This document shows, piece by piece, positions 8,065 through 15,697 of a stretch of 64,000 bases of DNA. Position 1 is the first letter of the stretch, and each line of letters opens with the position of its first letter. The DNA is taken from positions 5,766,001-5,830,000 of the forward strand of contig NZ_JAUSUT010000001.1 of NCBI RefSeq assembly GCF_030814215.1, written 5' to 3'. A program made the translations under genes and the position numbers. The notes beneath the pieces were generated by a model, which saw nothing but the letters and a program-made list of their open reading frames with translations, searched no databases and had not been told where the DNA came from. The DNA is from Amycolatopsis thermophila (lineage in GTDB: Bacteria; Actinomycetota; Actinomycetes; Mycobacteriales; Pseudonocardiaceae).

Positions 8065-8925
8065 TCACGCGCCGGCCCTCATCTCGCGGAGGAAGACGAT
8101 GTCGAGGTCGCGGATGCGGCCGGCGTCGCCGTCGACGGTGATGCGGCTGATCTTCCCGTCGGTGACGGTGAACCTGAAGACCGCCTTCGCCTGGCCGCGG
8201 TGTGTCCACACGGCCGCCGGGACGCCGTCGACCAGGGCGAGCCGGGCGGCCTGCGCGCGGCCGGAGAAGAACGCCGCCACCGCCCGGCCGCCGCGGATCT
8301 CGCCCGCCACCGCATCCGGGTCGAGCAGTTCGACCAGGGCCTCGAAGTCCCCGCCCCGGCAGGCGGTGAGGAAGGCGGCCACGATCTCCCGCTTCGGCGA
8401 CCGCGCGGCGGCGGAGGTCTCGGCCGCCCCCTGCACCCGGCGCCGCGCCCGGCTGGCCAGCTGCCGCGCCGCGGCCGGCGACCGGTCGATGATCTCGCCG
8501 ATCTCGCCGAACGACACGGCGAAGACGTCGTGCAGGACGAACGCGAGCCGCTCGGCCGGGGTCAGCGTGTCCAGCACGACCATCAGGGCGACACCCACCG
8601 AATCGGCCAGCAGCACCTCGTCCTCGGGCCCGGCCGGCCGGACGCCCGCACGCTCCTCCCGCGGCTCGGGCGGCAGTGCCCCGGCCGGGTCCTCGCGGCG
8701 GGACCGGCGCGCCTCGAGCATGTTCAGGCAGACCCGGGCCACGACCGTGGTCAGCCACCCGGCCGGGTTCTCCACCCGATCGGTGTCGGCGCGGCTGACC
8801 CGCAGCCACGCCTCCTGCACCGCGTCCTCGGCCTCGGCGCGCGAGCCGAGCATCCGGTGGGCCACCGCGCGCAGGCGGTCCTGGTGCTCGGTGAACCGCT
8901 CGCTCAGCCAGTCCTGCTCAGCCAT
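8065..8925 (-). CDS. ECF sigma factor with SnoaL-like C-terminal domain (not ECF41)
   Basis: The 286-residue protein has region 2 (AEDAVQEAWLRVSRAD), region 4 (LTPAERLAFVLHDVFAVSFGEIGEII) and a SnoaL-like tail from about residue 180 ending FLREMRAGA. It lacks the DGGGK and NPDKL motifs of its neighbour, so it belongs to another SnoaL-tailed class (ECF56-like in my judgement). There is no anti-sigma gene nearby. It is transcribed in the same direction as the ECF41 operon but its own promoter must lie in the 93-bp region shared with the divergent VOC gene. Confidence 0.9.
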   Translation of the reverse strand: MAEQDWLSERFTEHQDRLRAVAHRMLGSRAEAEDAVQEAWLRVSRADTDRVENPAGWLTTVVARVCLNMLEARRSRREDPAGALPPEPREERAGVRPAGPEDEVLLADSVGVALMVVLDTLTPAERLAFVLHDVFAVSFGEIGEIIDRSPAAARQLASRARRRVQGAAETSAAARSPKREIVAAFLTACRGGDFEALVELLDPDAVAGEIRGGRAVAAFFSGRAQAARLALVDGVPAAVWTHRGQAKAVFRFTVTDGKISRITVDGDAGRIRDLDIVFLREMRAGA

Positions 8926-8965
8926 CTGTCACGTTCCTCCGTCCCGGCCTGTCATACCCGTTGAC

Positions 8966-8981
8966 CGGCGCCGTGGCGCCG
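8966..8981. promoter_or_regulatory. palindrome between ECF sigma and VOC genes
   Basis: Perfect 7-bp arms CGGCGCC and GGCGCCG separated by GT, centred 48 bp from the sigma start and 45 bp from the VOC start. The central position in a divergent promoter region suggests an operator, but GC-rich palindromes of this size also arise by chance here. Confidence 0.3.
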
Positions 8982-9018
8982 ATGTGACCAGCAGAACCGC
9001 AACCACCAGGAGACAGCC

Positions 9019-9411
9019 GTGTCGATTCAGGTGAGCGCCATCATGCTCGGTGTCCAGGACCTGGGCCGCGCCAAGAAGTTCTACGCCGAGGGCCTGGGCT
9101 GCGAGATCGAGCGGGACACCCCGCATTTCGTGTCGTTGAAGCTGGGCGAGGGGTCCCAGCAGCTGGCCCTGTACGAATGGGAGGCCGCGGCGCAGGACGC
9201 CGGCGTCTCCCCGGAGGGGTCGGGTTTCCGCGGTGCCTCGTTCCACATCGACCCCGGCTCACGGGAGGCCGTGGACGAGCTGATGCGCAACGCGGTCGCG
9301 GCCGGTGGCAGCGTGGTCAAGGAGGCGGCCCCCGCGCAGTGGGGCGGCTACTTCGGCTACTTCAGCGACCCGGACGGCTACCTGTGGAAGGTCACCACCT
9401 ACGCGTCCTAG
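9019..9411 (+). CDS. VOC-family (glyoxalase-like) protein
   Basis: A 130-residue single-chain protein with two beta-alpha-beta-beta-beta modules. The start, GTG preceded by AGGAGA, gives VSIQVSAIMLGVQDLGRAKKFY, the usual first strand. Residues matching metal ligands appear in FYAEGLG...DTPHFVSLKLGEG and YFGYFSDPDGYLWKV, where the C-terminal Glu is replaced by Lys/Val context, so metal catalysis is uncertain; many such proteins bind drugs or carry out isomerisation. It is divergent from the second ECF sigma gene and could be its target. Confidence 0.88.
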   Translation: MSIQVSAIMLGVQDLGRAKKFYAEGLGCEIERDTPHFVSLKLGEGSQQLALYEWEAAAQDAGVSPEGSGFRGASFHIDPGSREAVDELMRNAVAAGGSVVKEAAPAQWGGYFGYFSDPDGYLWKVTTYAS

Positions 9412-9564
9412 ATTCCAGGGGGTCCCCGTGGCGCACGCCGCCACCGAACGGGAGCTGGGACTGGCCGCCACCGCCCGCGCGAGCACGTGCCGGCGATCGA
9501 CAGTGCGAAGAAGGTGCAGCCCGGGGAGCCGGTCAGGCGCCGCACGCGGTAGCGGCTCGCGGCG

Positions 9565-10077
9565 TCAGGAGGCGCGGGCGCGGTGCTCGGCGACGTGCAC
9601 CCGCGTCGCGCAGCGGGTGGAGCAGAACCGGCGGCGGCCGTTGCGCGAGGTGTCGACGAAGACGACGTCGCAGCCGTCGCGACCGCAGGTCCCCAGCCGT
9701 CCGCCGTCCTCGCACAGCAGGTGCGCCAGACCGCCCGCGGTGAAGGCCCGGATCCGCGGCGGCAGCGCGGCGTCCTCGGCGGCGTAGTGCAGGTGCGCGG
9801 GCAGGCCGTCGTGGCGGGAGATGAACGGGCGGCACGCGGTCTCCGCCAGCAGGTCGTTAACCAGGTCGATCCGCCGGTCCGGATCGGGCTCGGCGAACAC
9901 CGGGCGCAGCCGCCGGCCCCACGCGCGCGCTTCGGCCGCGTCGGCGTCGGTGAGCCGGGTCAGCGACATGCCCGCGTCGCGCATCATCCGCAGCAGGTCG
10001 GCGGCGGATGCGCCGGGCATGTTGACCAGTCCCGCGGCGACCTGGGCGGCCGGCCCGCCGTAAGGGTTGAAATGCAC
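9565..10077 (-). CDS. CGNR zinc-finger transcriptional regulator (ABATE domain)
   Basis: The 170-residue protein has an N-terminal helical ABATE-type ligand domain (MHFNPYGGPAAQVAAGLVN) and a C-terminal zinc finger CGRDGCDVVFVDTSRNGRRR followed by FCSTRCATRVHVAEHR. The family motif CGNR is altered to CATR here. It starts at GTG; a TAATGA-like -10 hexamer lies about 6 nt before that codon on the minus strand, so the mRNA may be leaderless. Only 25 bp separate it from the divergent small zinc-ribbon gene, which it may regulate. Ligands of these regulators are unknown. Confidence 0.88.
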   Translation of the reverse strand: MHFNPYGGPAAQVAAGLVNMPGASAADLLRMMRDAGMSLTRLTDADAAEARAWGRRLRPVFAEPDPDRRIDLVNDLLAETACRPFISRHDGLPAHLHYAAEDAALPPRIRAFTAGGLAHLLCEDGGRLGTCGRDGCDVVFVDTSRNGRRRFCSTRCATRVHVAEHRARAS

Positions 10078-10102
10078 AAAGTCATTACATCACGCTGGGG
10101 CC

Positions 10103-10282
10103 ATGAACGACGATCGGTGCCCCCGGTGCCAGTGGCCCCTGTCCGATCTCCTCCACGGCGGGTCGAGCCATCCGGTCGCCGCGGGCCGGCTCGACTACCG
10201 GCGGTGCGTGTGCGGGACGTGGCTGCTGATCGTCAACGGCGCGCTCGCCGGGGCCACGCGGGGGCCTAAGATCGCGTCATGA
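10103..10282 (+). CDS. small zinc-ribbon protein coupled to patatin gene
   Basis: A 59-residue protein starting MNDDRCPRCQWPL with a CPRC knuckle and a second CVCG knuckle at ~44-47, enough for one zinc ribbon. No known family comes to mind. Its stop codon overlaps the ATG of the patatin-like gene (ATGA at 10279-10282), which argues that it is really translated and functionally tied to that enzyme. It is divergent from the CGNR regulator. A longer frame from 10067 exists but overlaps that regulator's start. Confidence 0.6.
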   Translation: MNDDRCPRCQWPLSDLLHGGSSHPVAAGRLDYRRCVCGTWLLIVNGALAGATRGPKIAS

Positions 10283-11115
10283 CGCGTGCGCTCGTGCTCG
10301 GCGGTGGTGGTGTGGCCGGAATCGCGTGGGAAACCGGTTTGTTGCACGGTTTGTCCGAGTCCGGTGTGGACGTTCTGGCGGCCGACCGGTTCATCGGCAC
10401 CTCCGCCGGGTCGACGGTGGCCGCGCAGGTCACCACGGGGGTCCCACTGGCGGAACTGTTCCGCCGTCAGGTGGATCCGGCGCTGCGGACGCCGGAGATC
10501 ACCGCGAACATCGACACCGAGGCGATGGTGGCGATGTTCGCCGAGGCGATGAGCGGGGCGACCGACGCCCGTGACGCGCGGCGTCGGATCGGCGAGTTCG
10601 CCCTGGCCGCGGAGACGGTGTCCGAGAGCGACCGGCTGAAGGTGATCGAGGCGCGCCTGCCGGTGCAGGAGTGGCCGGCGCGGGAGCTGCAGATCGTCGC
10701 GGTGGAAGCGGAGACCGGCGACGAGGTGATCTTCACCGCGGACTCCGGGGTGCCGCTGGTGCAGGCGGTCGCGGCCAGCTGCGCGGTGCCGGGCACCTGG
10801 CCGCCGGTGACCATCGGCGACCGCCACTACATCGACGGCGGAGTGCGTTCGATGGACAACGCCGACCTGGCCGCCGGTTCCGACCGCGTGCTGGTGCTGC
10901 AGGTCATGGAGATGCCCGGCGACGACGCCCTCGCCGGCCAGGTGGAGCGCCTGCGCGCCGGCGGCGCCCGCGTCCAGGTGGTCAAGCCGGACACCGCCGC
11001 CCTCGACGCCATCGGCCCCAACCCGCTCGACCCGGAAGTCCGCGGCCCAGCGGCCCAGGCCGGGTTCGAGCAGGGCAAACGCGCCGCCGCCGAGGTTTCC
11101 ACGCTCTGGGGCTAG
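10279..11115 (+). CDS. patatin-like phospholipase
   Basis: The 278-residue protein shows the complete patatin catalytic set: oxyanion loop GGGGVAG at residues 8-14, nucleophile elbow GTSAG near 39-43, and the catalytic Asp in DGGVRS near 190. Patatin enzymes are Ser-Asp dyad lipid acyl hydrolases. No signal peptide is present, so it should act on membrane or storage lipids from the cytoplasm. Its ATG overlaps the stop of the zinc-ribbon mini-gene, so both are translated together. Confidence 0.92.
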   Translation: MTRALVLGGGGVAGIAWETGLLHGLSESGVDVLAADRFIGTSAGSTVAAQVTTGVPLAELFRRQVDPALRTPEITANIDTEAMVAMFAEAMSGATDARDARRRIGEFALAAETVSESDRLKVIEARLPVQEWPARELQIVAVEAETGDEVIFTADSGVPLVQAVAASCAVPGTWPPVTIGDRHYIDGGVRSMDNADLAAGSDRVLVLQVMEMPGDDALAGQVERLRAGGARVQVVKPDTAALDAIGPNPLDPEVRGPAAQAGFEQGKRAAAEVSTLWG

Positions 11116-11285
11116 GGGACGCTCCGGCGTGCGGCCGGCGCCGGTGGGCTGTCGTGCCGTCGGATCGGTGTCCTGGATTTTTTGAAGAAATCCGGGCGGC
11201 GGTGTCGGATCGGGGTCGCGGTGTTCGTAGCAGGGGTGAGAGGCCGCCCACGAGGGGTGCCCCGAAGGACGAGGGAACCGCGATC

Positions 11286-11906
11286 ATGAAGCTGACGACC
11301 ACGACTCAGGTCACCATCGACGGTGTGATGCAGGGAAACGGCGGCGCGTCGGACGAGGACCGCAGGAACGGGTTCGAGCGCGGCGGATGGGCCCTGGGCA
11401 AGGGCGACGCCGAGACACAGGCGTTCATCAAGCAGACCTACCAGCGTGCCGACGCCTTCCTGTTCGGCAGGCGCACCTACGAGCTGTTCGCCGGATCGTG
11501 GGGGTCCCAGGCGGTCGGCGATGCCCCGGGCTGGGAACCCGTGTGGCAGGCGTTGAACACGCGGCCCAAGTACGTGGCATCGACCACCCTCACCGATCCG
11601 GCGTGGGCGGGCACCACCGTCCTGCCCGGAGACCTCGCGGCCGCCGTCCGGGAGCTGAAGGCCAAGTCGGGGGGTGAGCTGCAGGTCCACGGCAGTGGCG
11701 CCCTGACCCGGTGGCTGCTCGAGAACGATCTGGTCGACGAGATGACCCTGATCGTGGTCCCGGTGGTTCTCGGCCAGGGCGCGCGGTTGTTCCCGGAGAC
11801 CGGCCCCGACCTCGCGCTCGACCTGGTCCGGTCGCGCGCCGACTCGAAGGGCGTGACGATCCAGGTCTACCGGCCGGCCGGGCGTCCGCGGTACGCCACG
11901 GCGTGA
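11286..11906 (+). CDS. dihydrofolate reductase-fold (RibD C-terminal) protein
   Basis: A 206-residue protein with the RibD-C/DHFR fold: MKLTTTTQVTIDGVMQG at the first strand, FLFGRRTYELFAGSWG near 60-75, and LQVHGSGALTRWLLENDLVDEM near 130-150, the NADPH-binding and dimer region. Actinobacterial members of this group are often annotated as deaminase/reductases and most lack a proven substrate; true folate reduction is unlikely. The start has GACGAGGGAACC upstream (GAGGGA 8-13 bp before ATG). The YCII gene 39 bp downstream is probably in the same transcript. Confidence 0.88.
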   Translation: MKLTTTTQVTIDGVMQGNGGASDEDRRNGFERGGWALGKGDAETQAFIKQTYQRADAFLFGRRTYELFAGSWGSQAVGDAPGWEPVWQALNTRPKYVASTTLTDPAWAGTTVLPGDLAAAVRELKAKSGGELQVHGSGALTRWLLENDLVDEMTLIVVPVVLGQGARLFPETGPDLALDLVRSRADSKGVTIQVYRPAGRPRYATA

Positions 11907-11945
11907 AGTCCCCGAACCGTGTTGACACCACAGGAGAGGATCCCG

Positions 11946-12269
11946 ATGCGGTACCTGGTTTCCGTGATCGACGACAAGAGCAACCCGGGCAGCACCGACA
12001 GGCGGCCCGCCATCAGCGCGTTCAACGAACGACTGATGGCCGAGGGCTACTGGGTGTTCGCGGGCGGACTCGCGGACACCGACACCGCCACGGTCGTCGA
12101 CAACCGGGGCGAGCAGCCGGTGATCAGCGACGGGCCGTTCGTGGAGTCGAAGGAGTACCTCGCCGGGGTCTGGGTGTGGGAGGTGCCCGATCTCGATGTG
12201 GCGCTCACGCTCGCCACCGAGGCGTCGAAGGTCTGCGATCGGAAGCTCGAGGTGCGGCCGTTCCTGTGA
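11946..12269 (+). CDS. YCII-related domain protein
   Basis: A 107-residue single-domain protein with MRYLVSVIDD and the diagnostic DGPFVESKEYLAGVWVWEV. YCII-like proteins have a ferredoxin-like dimer fold; many actinobacterial copies carry the DGPFAE/DGPFVE signature and sit beside ECF sigma factors or DHFR-like genes. The biochemical role is undetermined. AGGAGAGGATCCCG precedes the ATG, a strong ribosome-binding site, which fixes the start inside the longer open frame. Confidence 0.9.
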   Translation: MRYLVSVIDDKSNPGSTDRRPAISAFNERLMAEGYWVFAGGLADTDTATVVDNRGEQPVISDGPFVESKEYLAGVWVWEVPDLDVALTLATEASKVCDRKLEVRPFL

Positions 12270-12305
12270 CCGCCTCCCTGACCGGGCCGACCGCCGTGGG
12301 GCCGC

Positions 12306-12393
12306 TCAGCTCAGCTCGTAGCCGAACCAGATGTGTTTTGAACGCGCCGGCCCGGCCCCGCAGCGTCCCTTCGAACGACTCCGTGGCCACGTA
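12306..12393 (-). pseudogene. short remnant of a DUF3224 family gene
   Basis: On the minus strand one frame reads YVATESFEGTLRGRAGAF and the next frame, after a shift, ends KHIWFGYELS and a stop. Both match parts of DUF3224 proteins as I know them: the SFxGTLxGRxGxF strand from the middle and a YEL-type C-terminus, with the ~50 residues between them missing. A stop codon precedes the first piece in frame. This looks like a gene reduced to 88 bp by deletion. Confidence 0.45.
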
Positions 12394-12404
12394 CTAGGTC
12401 CGGG

Positions 12405-13289
12405 TCACGGGCGGCCGGCGCGCGGCACGTCGACGCGGAAGGCGAGCAGGGCGGCCTCGCGGGTGTCCTTGCGGGTGTGCTCGAAGAAGTCCGGCGCCGC
12501 GCAGGCGAACAGGGTGCGGCCGTCGACGCCGCCGAGCATGCAGGCGAACACGCCGGTGCCCGGGTTGATCTCGTCGACGATCTCACCACCCTCCCGGACG
12601 CGGAGCAGCCGTCCGCCGATCCCGTCGGCGATCCACATCGCGCCCTCGGCGTCCAGGCAGCAGCCGTCCGGGGCGACGACGATCTGCGGCAGCGCCTTCC
12701 CGAAGTCCCGTTCGGTGGGCATGTCACCGAACTTCGCCCACGTGCGGCGGTTCCGCAGCGAGCCGTCGGGGGCGATGTCGAAGGCGGTGACGCGGTTGGC
12801 GAAGGTCTCGTCGACCATCAGCACGCCGTCGTCGGTGATGACGCTGCCGTTGGGGAACCACATGTCCTCGGCGACCGTGGTGACCGTGCCGTCGGGATCG
12901 ACGCGCAGCAGGGCCGCGGGCGCGACCGGCGCCTGGTTCATCAGGTCGAACCCGAAGTTGCCGACGTAGGCGCGGCCCTGGGCGTCGACGACCATGTCGT
13001 TGAGGTGCCCGGTGACCTGGGCCGAGAGGTCGGCGTGGGTGACGAGCGTGCCGTCGGGCTCGCGGCGCAGCAGGCGCGCGTCGCGCATCGACACGATCAG
13101 CAGGCGGCCGTCGGGCAGCCAGCCGAGCCCGGAGGGCTGCTGCGGGACCTCGGCCTCCACGCGCAGGTCGCTGCCGTCCTCGGTCGCGGAGAACACCCGG
13201 TGGGTGTAGAAGTCGGCGAACCAGATGCGCCCCTCGTGCCAGCGCGGGCACTCGAGGTAGGAAAAGCCGTCCAGAAGCGCCTGTGTCAC
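12405..13289 (-). CDS. SMP-30/gluconolactonase family protein
   Basis: The 294-residue beta-propeller protein starts at GTG (VTQALLDGFSYLECPRWHEGRIWFAD). Conserved calcium/active-site positions of the SMP-30 family are visible: ECPRW with the metal Glu, GHLNDMVVDAQGRAYVGN with the metal Asn/Asp, and FPNGSVIT. Family members hydrolyse lactones (gluconolactonase, drp35-like). The open frame continues into the neighbouring recombinase antisense sequence, but the propeller signature begins only here. It is cytoplasmic (no signal peptide). Its 3' end faces the DUF3224 remnant. Confidence 0.9.
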   Translation of the reverse strand: MTQALLDGFSYLECPRWHEGRIWFADFYTHRVFSATEDGSDLRVEAEVPQQPSGLGWLPDGRLLIVSMRDARLLRREPDGTLVTHADLSAQVTGHLNDMVVDAQGRAYVGNFGFDLMNQAPVAPAALLRVDPDGTVTTVAEDMWFPNGSVITDDGVLMVDETFANRVTAFDIAPDGSLRNRRTWAKFGDMPTERDFGKALPQIVVAPDGCCLDAEGAMWIADGIGGRLLRVREGGEIVDEINPGTGVFACMLGGVDGRTLFACAAPDFFEHTRKDTREAALLAFRVDVPRAGRP

Positions 13290-13350
13290 TGTGGTTCTCC
13301 CGTGGGGTCGCTGTGCGGTGTGGACAGTCAGCCACGCCCTCCGGTCGGTG

Positions 13351-14475
13351 TCAAGATCGCCGGTGGCGGGCGTCGGCGAGCAGTTGCGCGAGTGTGTGGA
13401 CCGGCGAGGTCTCCAGCTTGTGCCGGTGCGCGTCGTAGTGGTCGCGGGTGGTGCGGATGTCGGCGTGGCCCAGCAGGTCCTGCACCTTCTGCACCGGCAC
13501 GTCGTGGGCGAGCAGCAGGGTGCCGGTGGTGCGCCGGGCGGTGTGCGGGCTGATCGTGCTCGCCGCCTCCAGTCCCGCCGCCTCGGCCTGGGTGCGCAGC
13601 AGGTGCCAGACGTGGCGCTGGGAGAGCGCTTTCCCGCCGGGCTTGGCCGGGTCGTGCGGGTGCGGGGTGGTCGCGAGGAGCGGCCCGCGCAGCTGGTCGA
13701 GCGTGACCCCCGTGCGCGCGGCGCGCAGTTCGAGGTAGCGCCGCAGGGGGTGCAGGGCGGCCGGGACGAGGGGCACGAAGTCGCGGTGACCGCCTTTGCC
13801 GGTGTAGCGCAGGATCGTGTGCCCGGCGTCGCTGTCGAGGTCCCCGACCTCGGCCGTGGTGACGGCCGAGACGCGCACACCGGTGTAGAACAGCAGCGCC
13901 ACCACGGCCGCGTCCCGCCAGGAGGCCTCGGTGTCGTTGCGGCGCGCGCGGTCCTCGACGTGGTTGAGCAGGGCCGCGGCGGAATCCCGGTCGAGCGCCG
14001 GCAGCGGCGGGCGCTTGCCGGTTTTCGGGCGGTTGACGGCGGCGACCGGGTTGCGCTCGGTCAGGTCGTTGGATTGCAGGTACCGGTACCAGCTCGAGAC
14101 GCCGGCCAGGGTGCGGCCGACGGTCGACGGTGAGGCGGGCCGGACCGTGCCGTCCCGTCCGGTGACGGTGAGGCCGTTCTTCCAGGCGTCGACGTCCGCG
14201 CGGCGGGCCTGCAGGGGATCGAGCCCGGTGCGGTCGCACCACGACAGCCAGGCGGCGAGGTCCGCGTAGTAGGCGCGGCGGGTGTGCTCGGTCTTGTCCG
14301 TCTCCAGCCACAGCACCGTCACGTGACGAATCGCGTACCGATCCCGGGGGTCGGCCGGGGGCAGTGCGGGCAGCAGGTCGACCGCGGCCGCAAGCGTCTC
14401 CCGGAGGGTCGCCGGCGAGCCTCCGGGGAGGGTCAGGGCGTTCGTGATCGGCACCAGCGGGGCAGGGTCGGTCAT
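13351..14475 (-). CDS. tyrosine recombinase/phage-type integrase
   Basis: About 374 residues. An N-terminal SAM-like core-binding domain (LETDKTEHTRRAYYADLAAWLSW) precedes the catalytic domain. All catalytic residues are visible: Arg in FYTGVRVSAVT, Lys in YTGKGGHRDF, His-x-x-Arg in SPHTARRTTG, His in LLGHADIRTT and Tyr in DHYDAHR. It is intact and should be active. It is not XerC or XerD-like in its N-terminus and lies divergently to a zinc-finger/coiled-coil protein. Three ATGs (14490, 14484, 14475) compete without a clear ribosome-binding site; the last is used. No attachment site or tRNA was seen beside it. Confidence 0.9.
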   Translation of the reverse strand: MTDPAPLVPITNALTLPGGSPATLRETLAAAVDLLPALPPADPRDRYAIRHVTVLWLETDKTEHTRRAYYADLAAWLSWCDRTGLDPLQARRADVDAWKNGLTVTGRDGTVRPASPSTVGRTLAGVSSWYRYLQSNDLTERNPVAAVNRPKTGKRPPLPALDRDSAAALLNHVEDRARRNDTEASWRDAAVVALLFYTGVRVSAVTTAEVGDLDSDAGHTILRYTGKGGHRDFVPLVPAALHPLRRYLELRAARTGVTLDQLRGPLLATTPHPHDPAKPGGKALSQRHVWHLLRTQAEAAGLEAASTISPHTARRTTGTLLLAHDVPVQKVQDLLGHADIRTTRDHYDAHRHKLETSPVHTLAQLLADARHRRS

Positions 14476-14516
14476 AACTGGCATTATCACCGAGCAAGAT
14501 CACGGGGTTGTTGAGC

Positions 14517-14563
14517 AGTTTCGCGTGTCGTTCAACCGATTTAGCTTACGCGTACGCGAAACT
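14517..14563. promoter_or_regulatory. 10-bp inverted repeat between recombinase and coiled-coil gene
   Basis: AGTTTCGCGT (14517-14526) and its exact complement ACGCGAAACT (14554-14563) flank 27 bp that include a TACGCGTA palindrome. The second arm ends 12 bp before the coiled-coil gene start. It could be an operator for the coiled-coil DNA-binding protein or a recombinase binding site; the 27-bp spacer is longer than a usual strand-exchange core. Confidence 0.5.
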
Positions 14564-14575
14564 AGACGGGTGACG

Positions 14576-15622
14576 ATGGACCTGGTGGAGGGCGGAATCT
14601 GCGCCCTGGACGGCTGTGAGAACCCGCTGCCCGCGCCGGCGGTGGACGAGAACGGGCGACGCAAGGGCGGGCGGCCGTCGTCGTACTGCTCGAAGGCGCA
14701 CGCGGACGCCGCGTCCCGGGCCCGGCGCGCGCTGCAGACGGCGGCGACCGTGGAGCCCCTGGCGGAGTTGCGGCGGGTGACCGAGGCGCTGGATCCGGTG
14801 GTGGCGCCGCTGCTGGAGGCGCTGGCGGGGATGCGGTCGCGGCTGGCGGAGGCGGAGGAGGGTGCGCTGGCGCAGGTGCGGCAGGCCGAAGAGGACGCCC
14901 GTGCGGCGCGGGCGGAGGCCGAGGAAGCCGGCCGGCGGGCGGAGCAGGCCGCGCGCGAGCGGGACCGGGCGCTGGTGGCGGCGCGCGAGGATCAGTCGGC
15001 GCGCGCGGCGGCGGAGAAGGCGGCCGCGAAAGCGGTCGCCGAGTCGGACCGGGTGCAGCGTGAGGCGTGGGCGACGGTGGCCGAGCACGAGCGCGCGAAG
15101 GGCGCGGCAGAGTCGGCCCGCGCCGCGGCGGAGCGGTCGCGGGACGAGATGGCGGGGACCTTGCGGGCGACACAGTCACAGCTGGACCGGGTGCAAGAGG
15201 ACCGCGAGGGATTGCGGCACGAGCTGGATGGCCTCCGCGCCCAGCTCCGGGAAAGCGCCACCGAGCTGGCGGTGCTGGCCGAACGGCTCGCTGCCGCGCA
15301 GGCGCAGCTCACCTCTGCCGAGCGGGCGGCCGAGCACGCCCGCCGGGAGATCGCCGTGGCCCGCGAGGCGGCCGAGCGGAGCCGCTCCGAGCGGGACGAG
15401 GCCCATCGCCGACTGGCGGAGGAGCAGGCCGCGCGTCAGGTCGCGCAGGCACGCGCCGATGCGGCGGAGTCGACCGCCGCGACGACCCGTGCCGAACTGG
15501 CCCAGATCCGCGAGCGCCTCGAGCATTTCCTGGCGACGCGCCCCACGTCCGACGCCACACCCCCGGAGAGCGAAGCGCCTGCGTCCGAGAGCTCCGCAGC
15601 GGAGACGGCCACGGCGGAGTAG
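14576..15622 (+). CDS. zinc-finger plus long coiled-coil protein (KfrA-like)
   Basis: The 348-residue protein starts MDLVEGGICALDGCENPLPA. Residues ~8-45 hold a short Cys/His-rich finger (CALDGC, then YCSKAHADAASRARR) and residues ~60-320 are almost uninterrupted coiled coil rich in Ala, Glu, Arg. The tail is acidic and Ser/Thr/Pro-rich. This layout, a DNA-binding head with a long coiled coil, recalls KfrA-type plasmid proteins, but I see no direct KfrA N-domain. A GTG at 14570 is an alternative start. It is divergent from the tyrosine recombinase and I infer that the two work together. Confidence 0.75.
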   Translation: MDLVEGGICALDGCENPLPAPAVDENGRRKGGRPSSYCSKAHADAASRARRALQTAATVEPLAELRRVTEALDPVVAPLLEALAGMRSRLAEAEEGALAQVRQAEEDARAARAEAEEAGRRAEQAARERDRALVAAREDQSARAAAEKAAAKAVAESDRVQREAWATVAEHERAKGAAESARAAAERSRDEMAGTLRATQSQLDRVQEDREGLRHELDGLRAQLRESATELAVLAERLAAAQAQLTSAERAAEHARREIAVAREAAERSRSERDEAHRRLAEEQAARQVAQARADAAESTAATTRAELAQIRERLEHFLATRPTSDATPPESEAPASESSAAETATAE

Positions 15623-15697
15623 GGGGTGGCGTGCCTGGAGGCGTTGCCCGGCGACCCGCGGCCTTCGGTTTGCAGGTGAACGCGTACCGGGAAGGCT

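Noticed and set aside
9412..9564. Fragments MAHAATERELGLAATARA and EHVPAIDSAKKVQPGEPV in two plus-strand frames after the VOC gene.
   Set aside because: Could be a relic of a small gene, but no family was recognised and the pieces are too short to support a pseudogene call.
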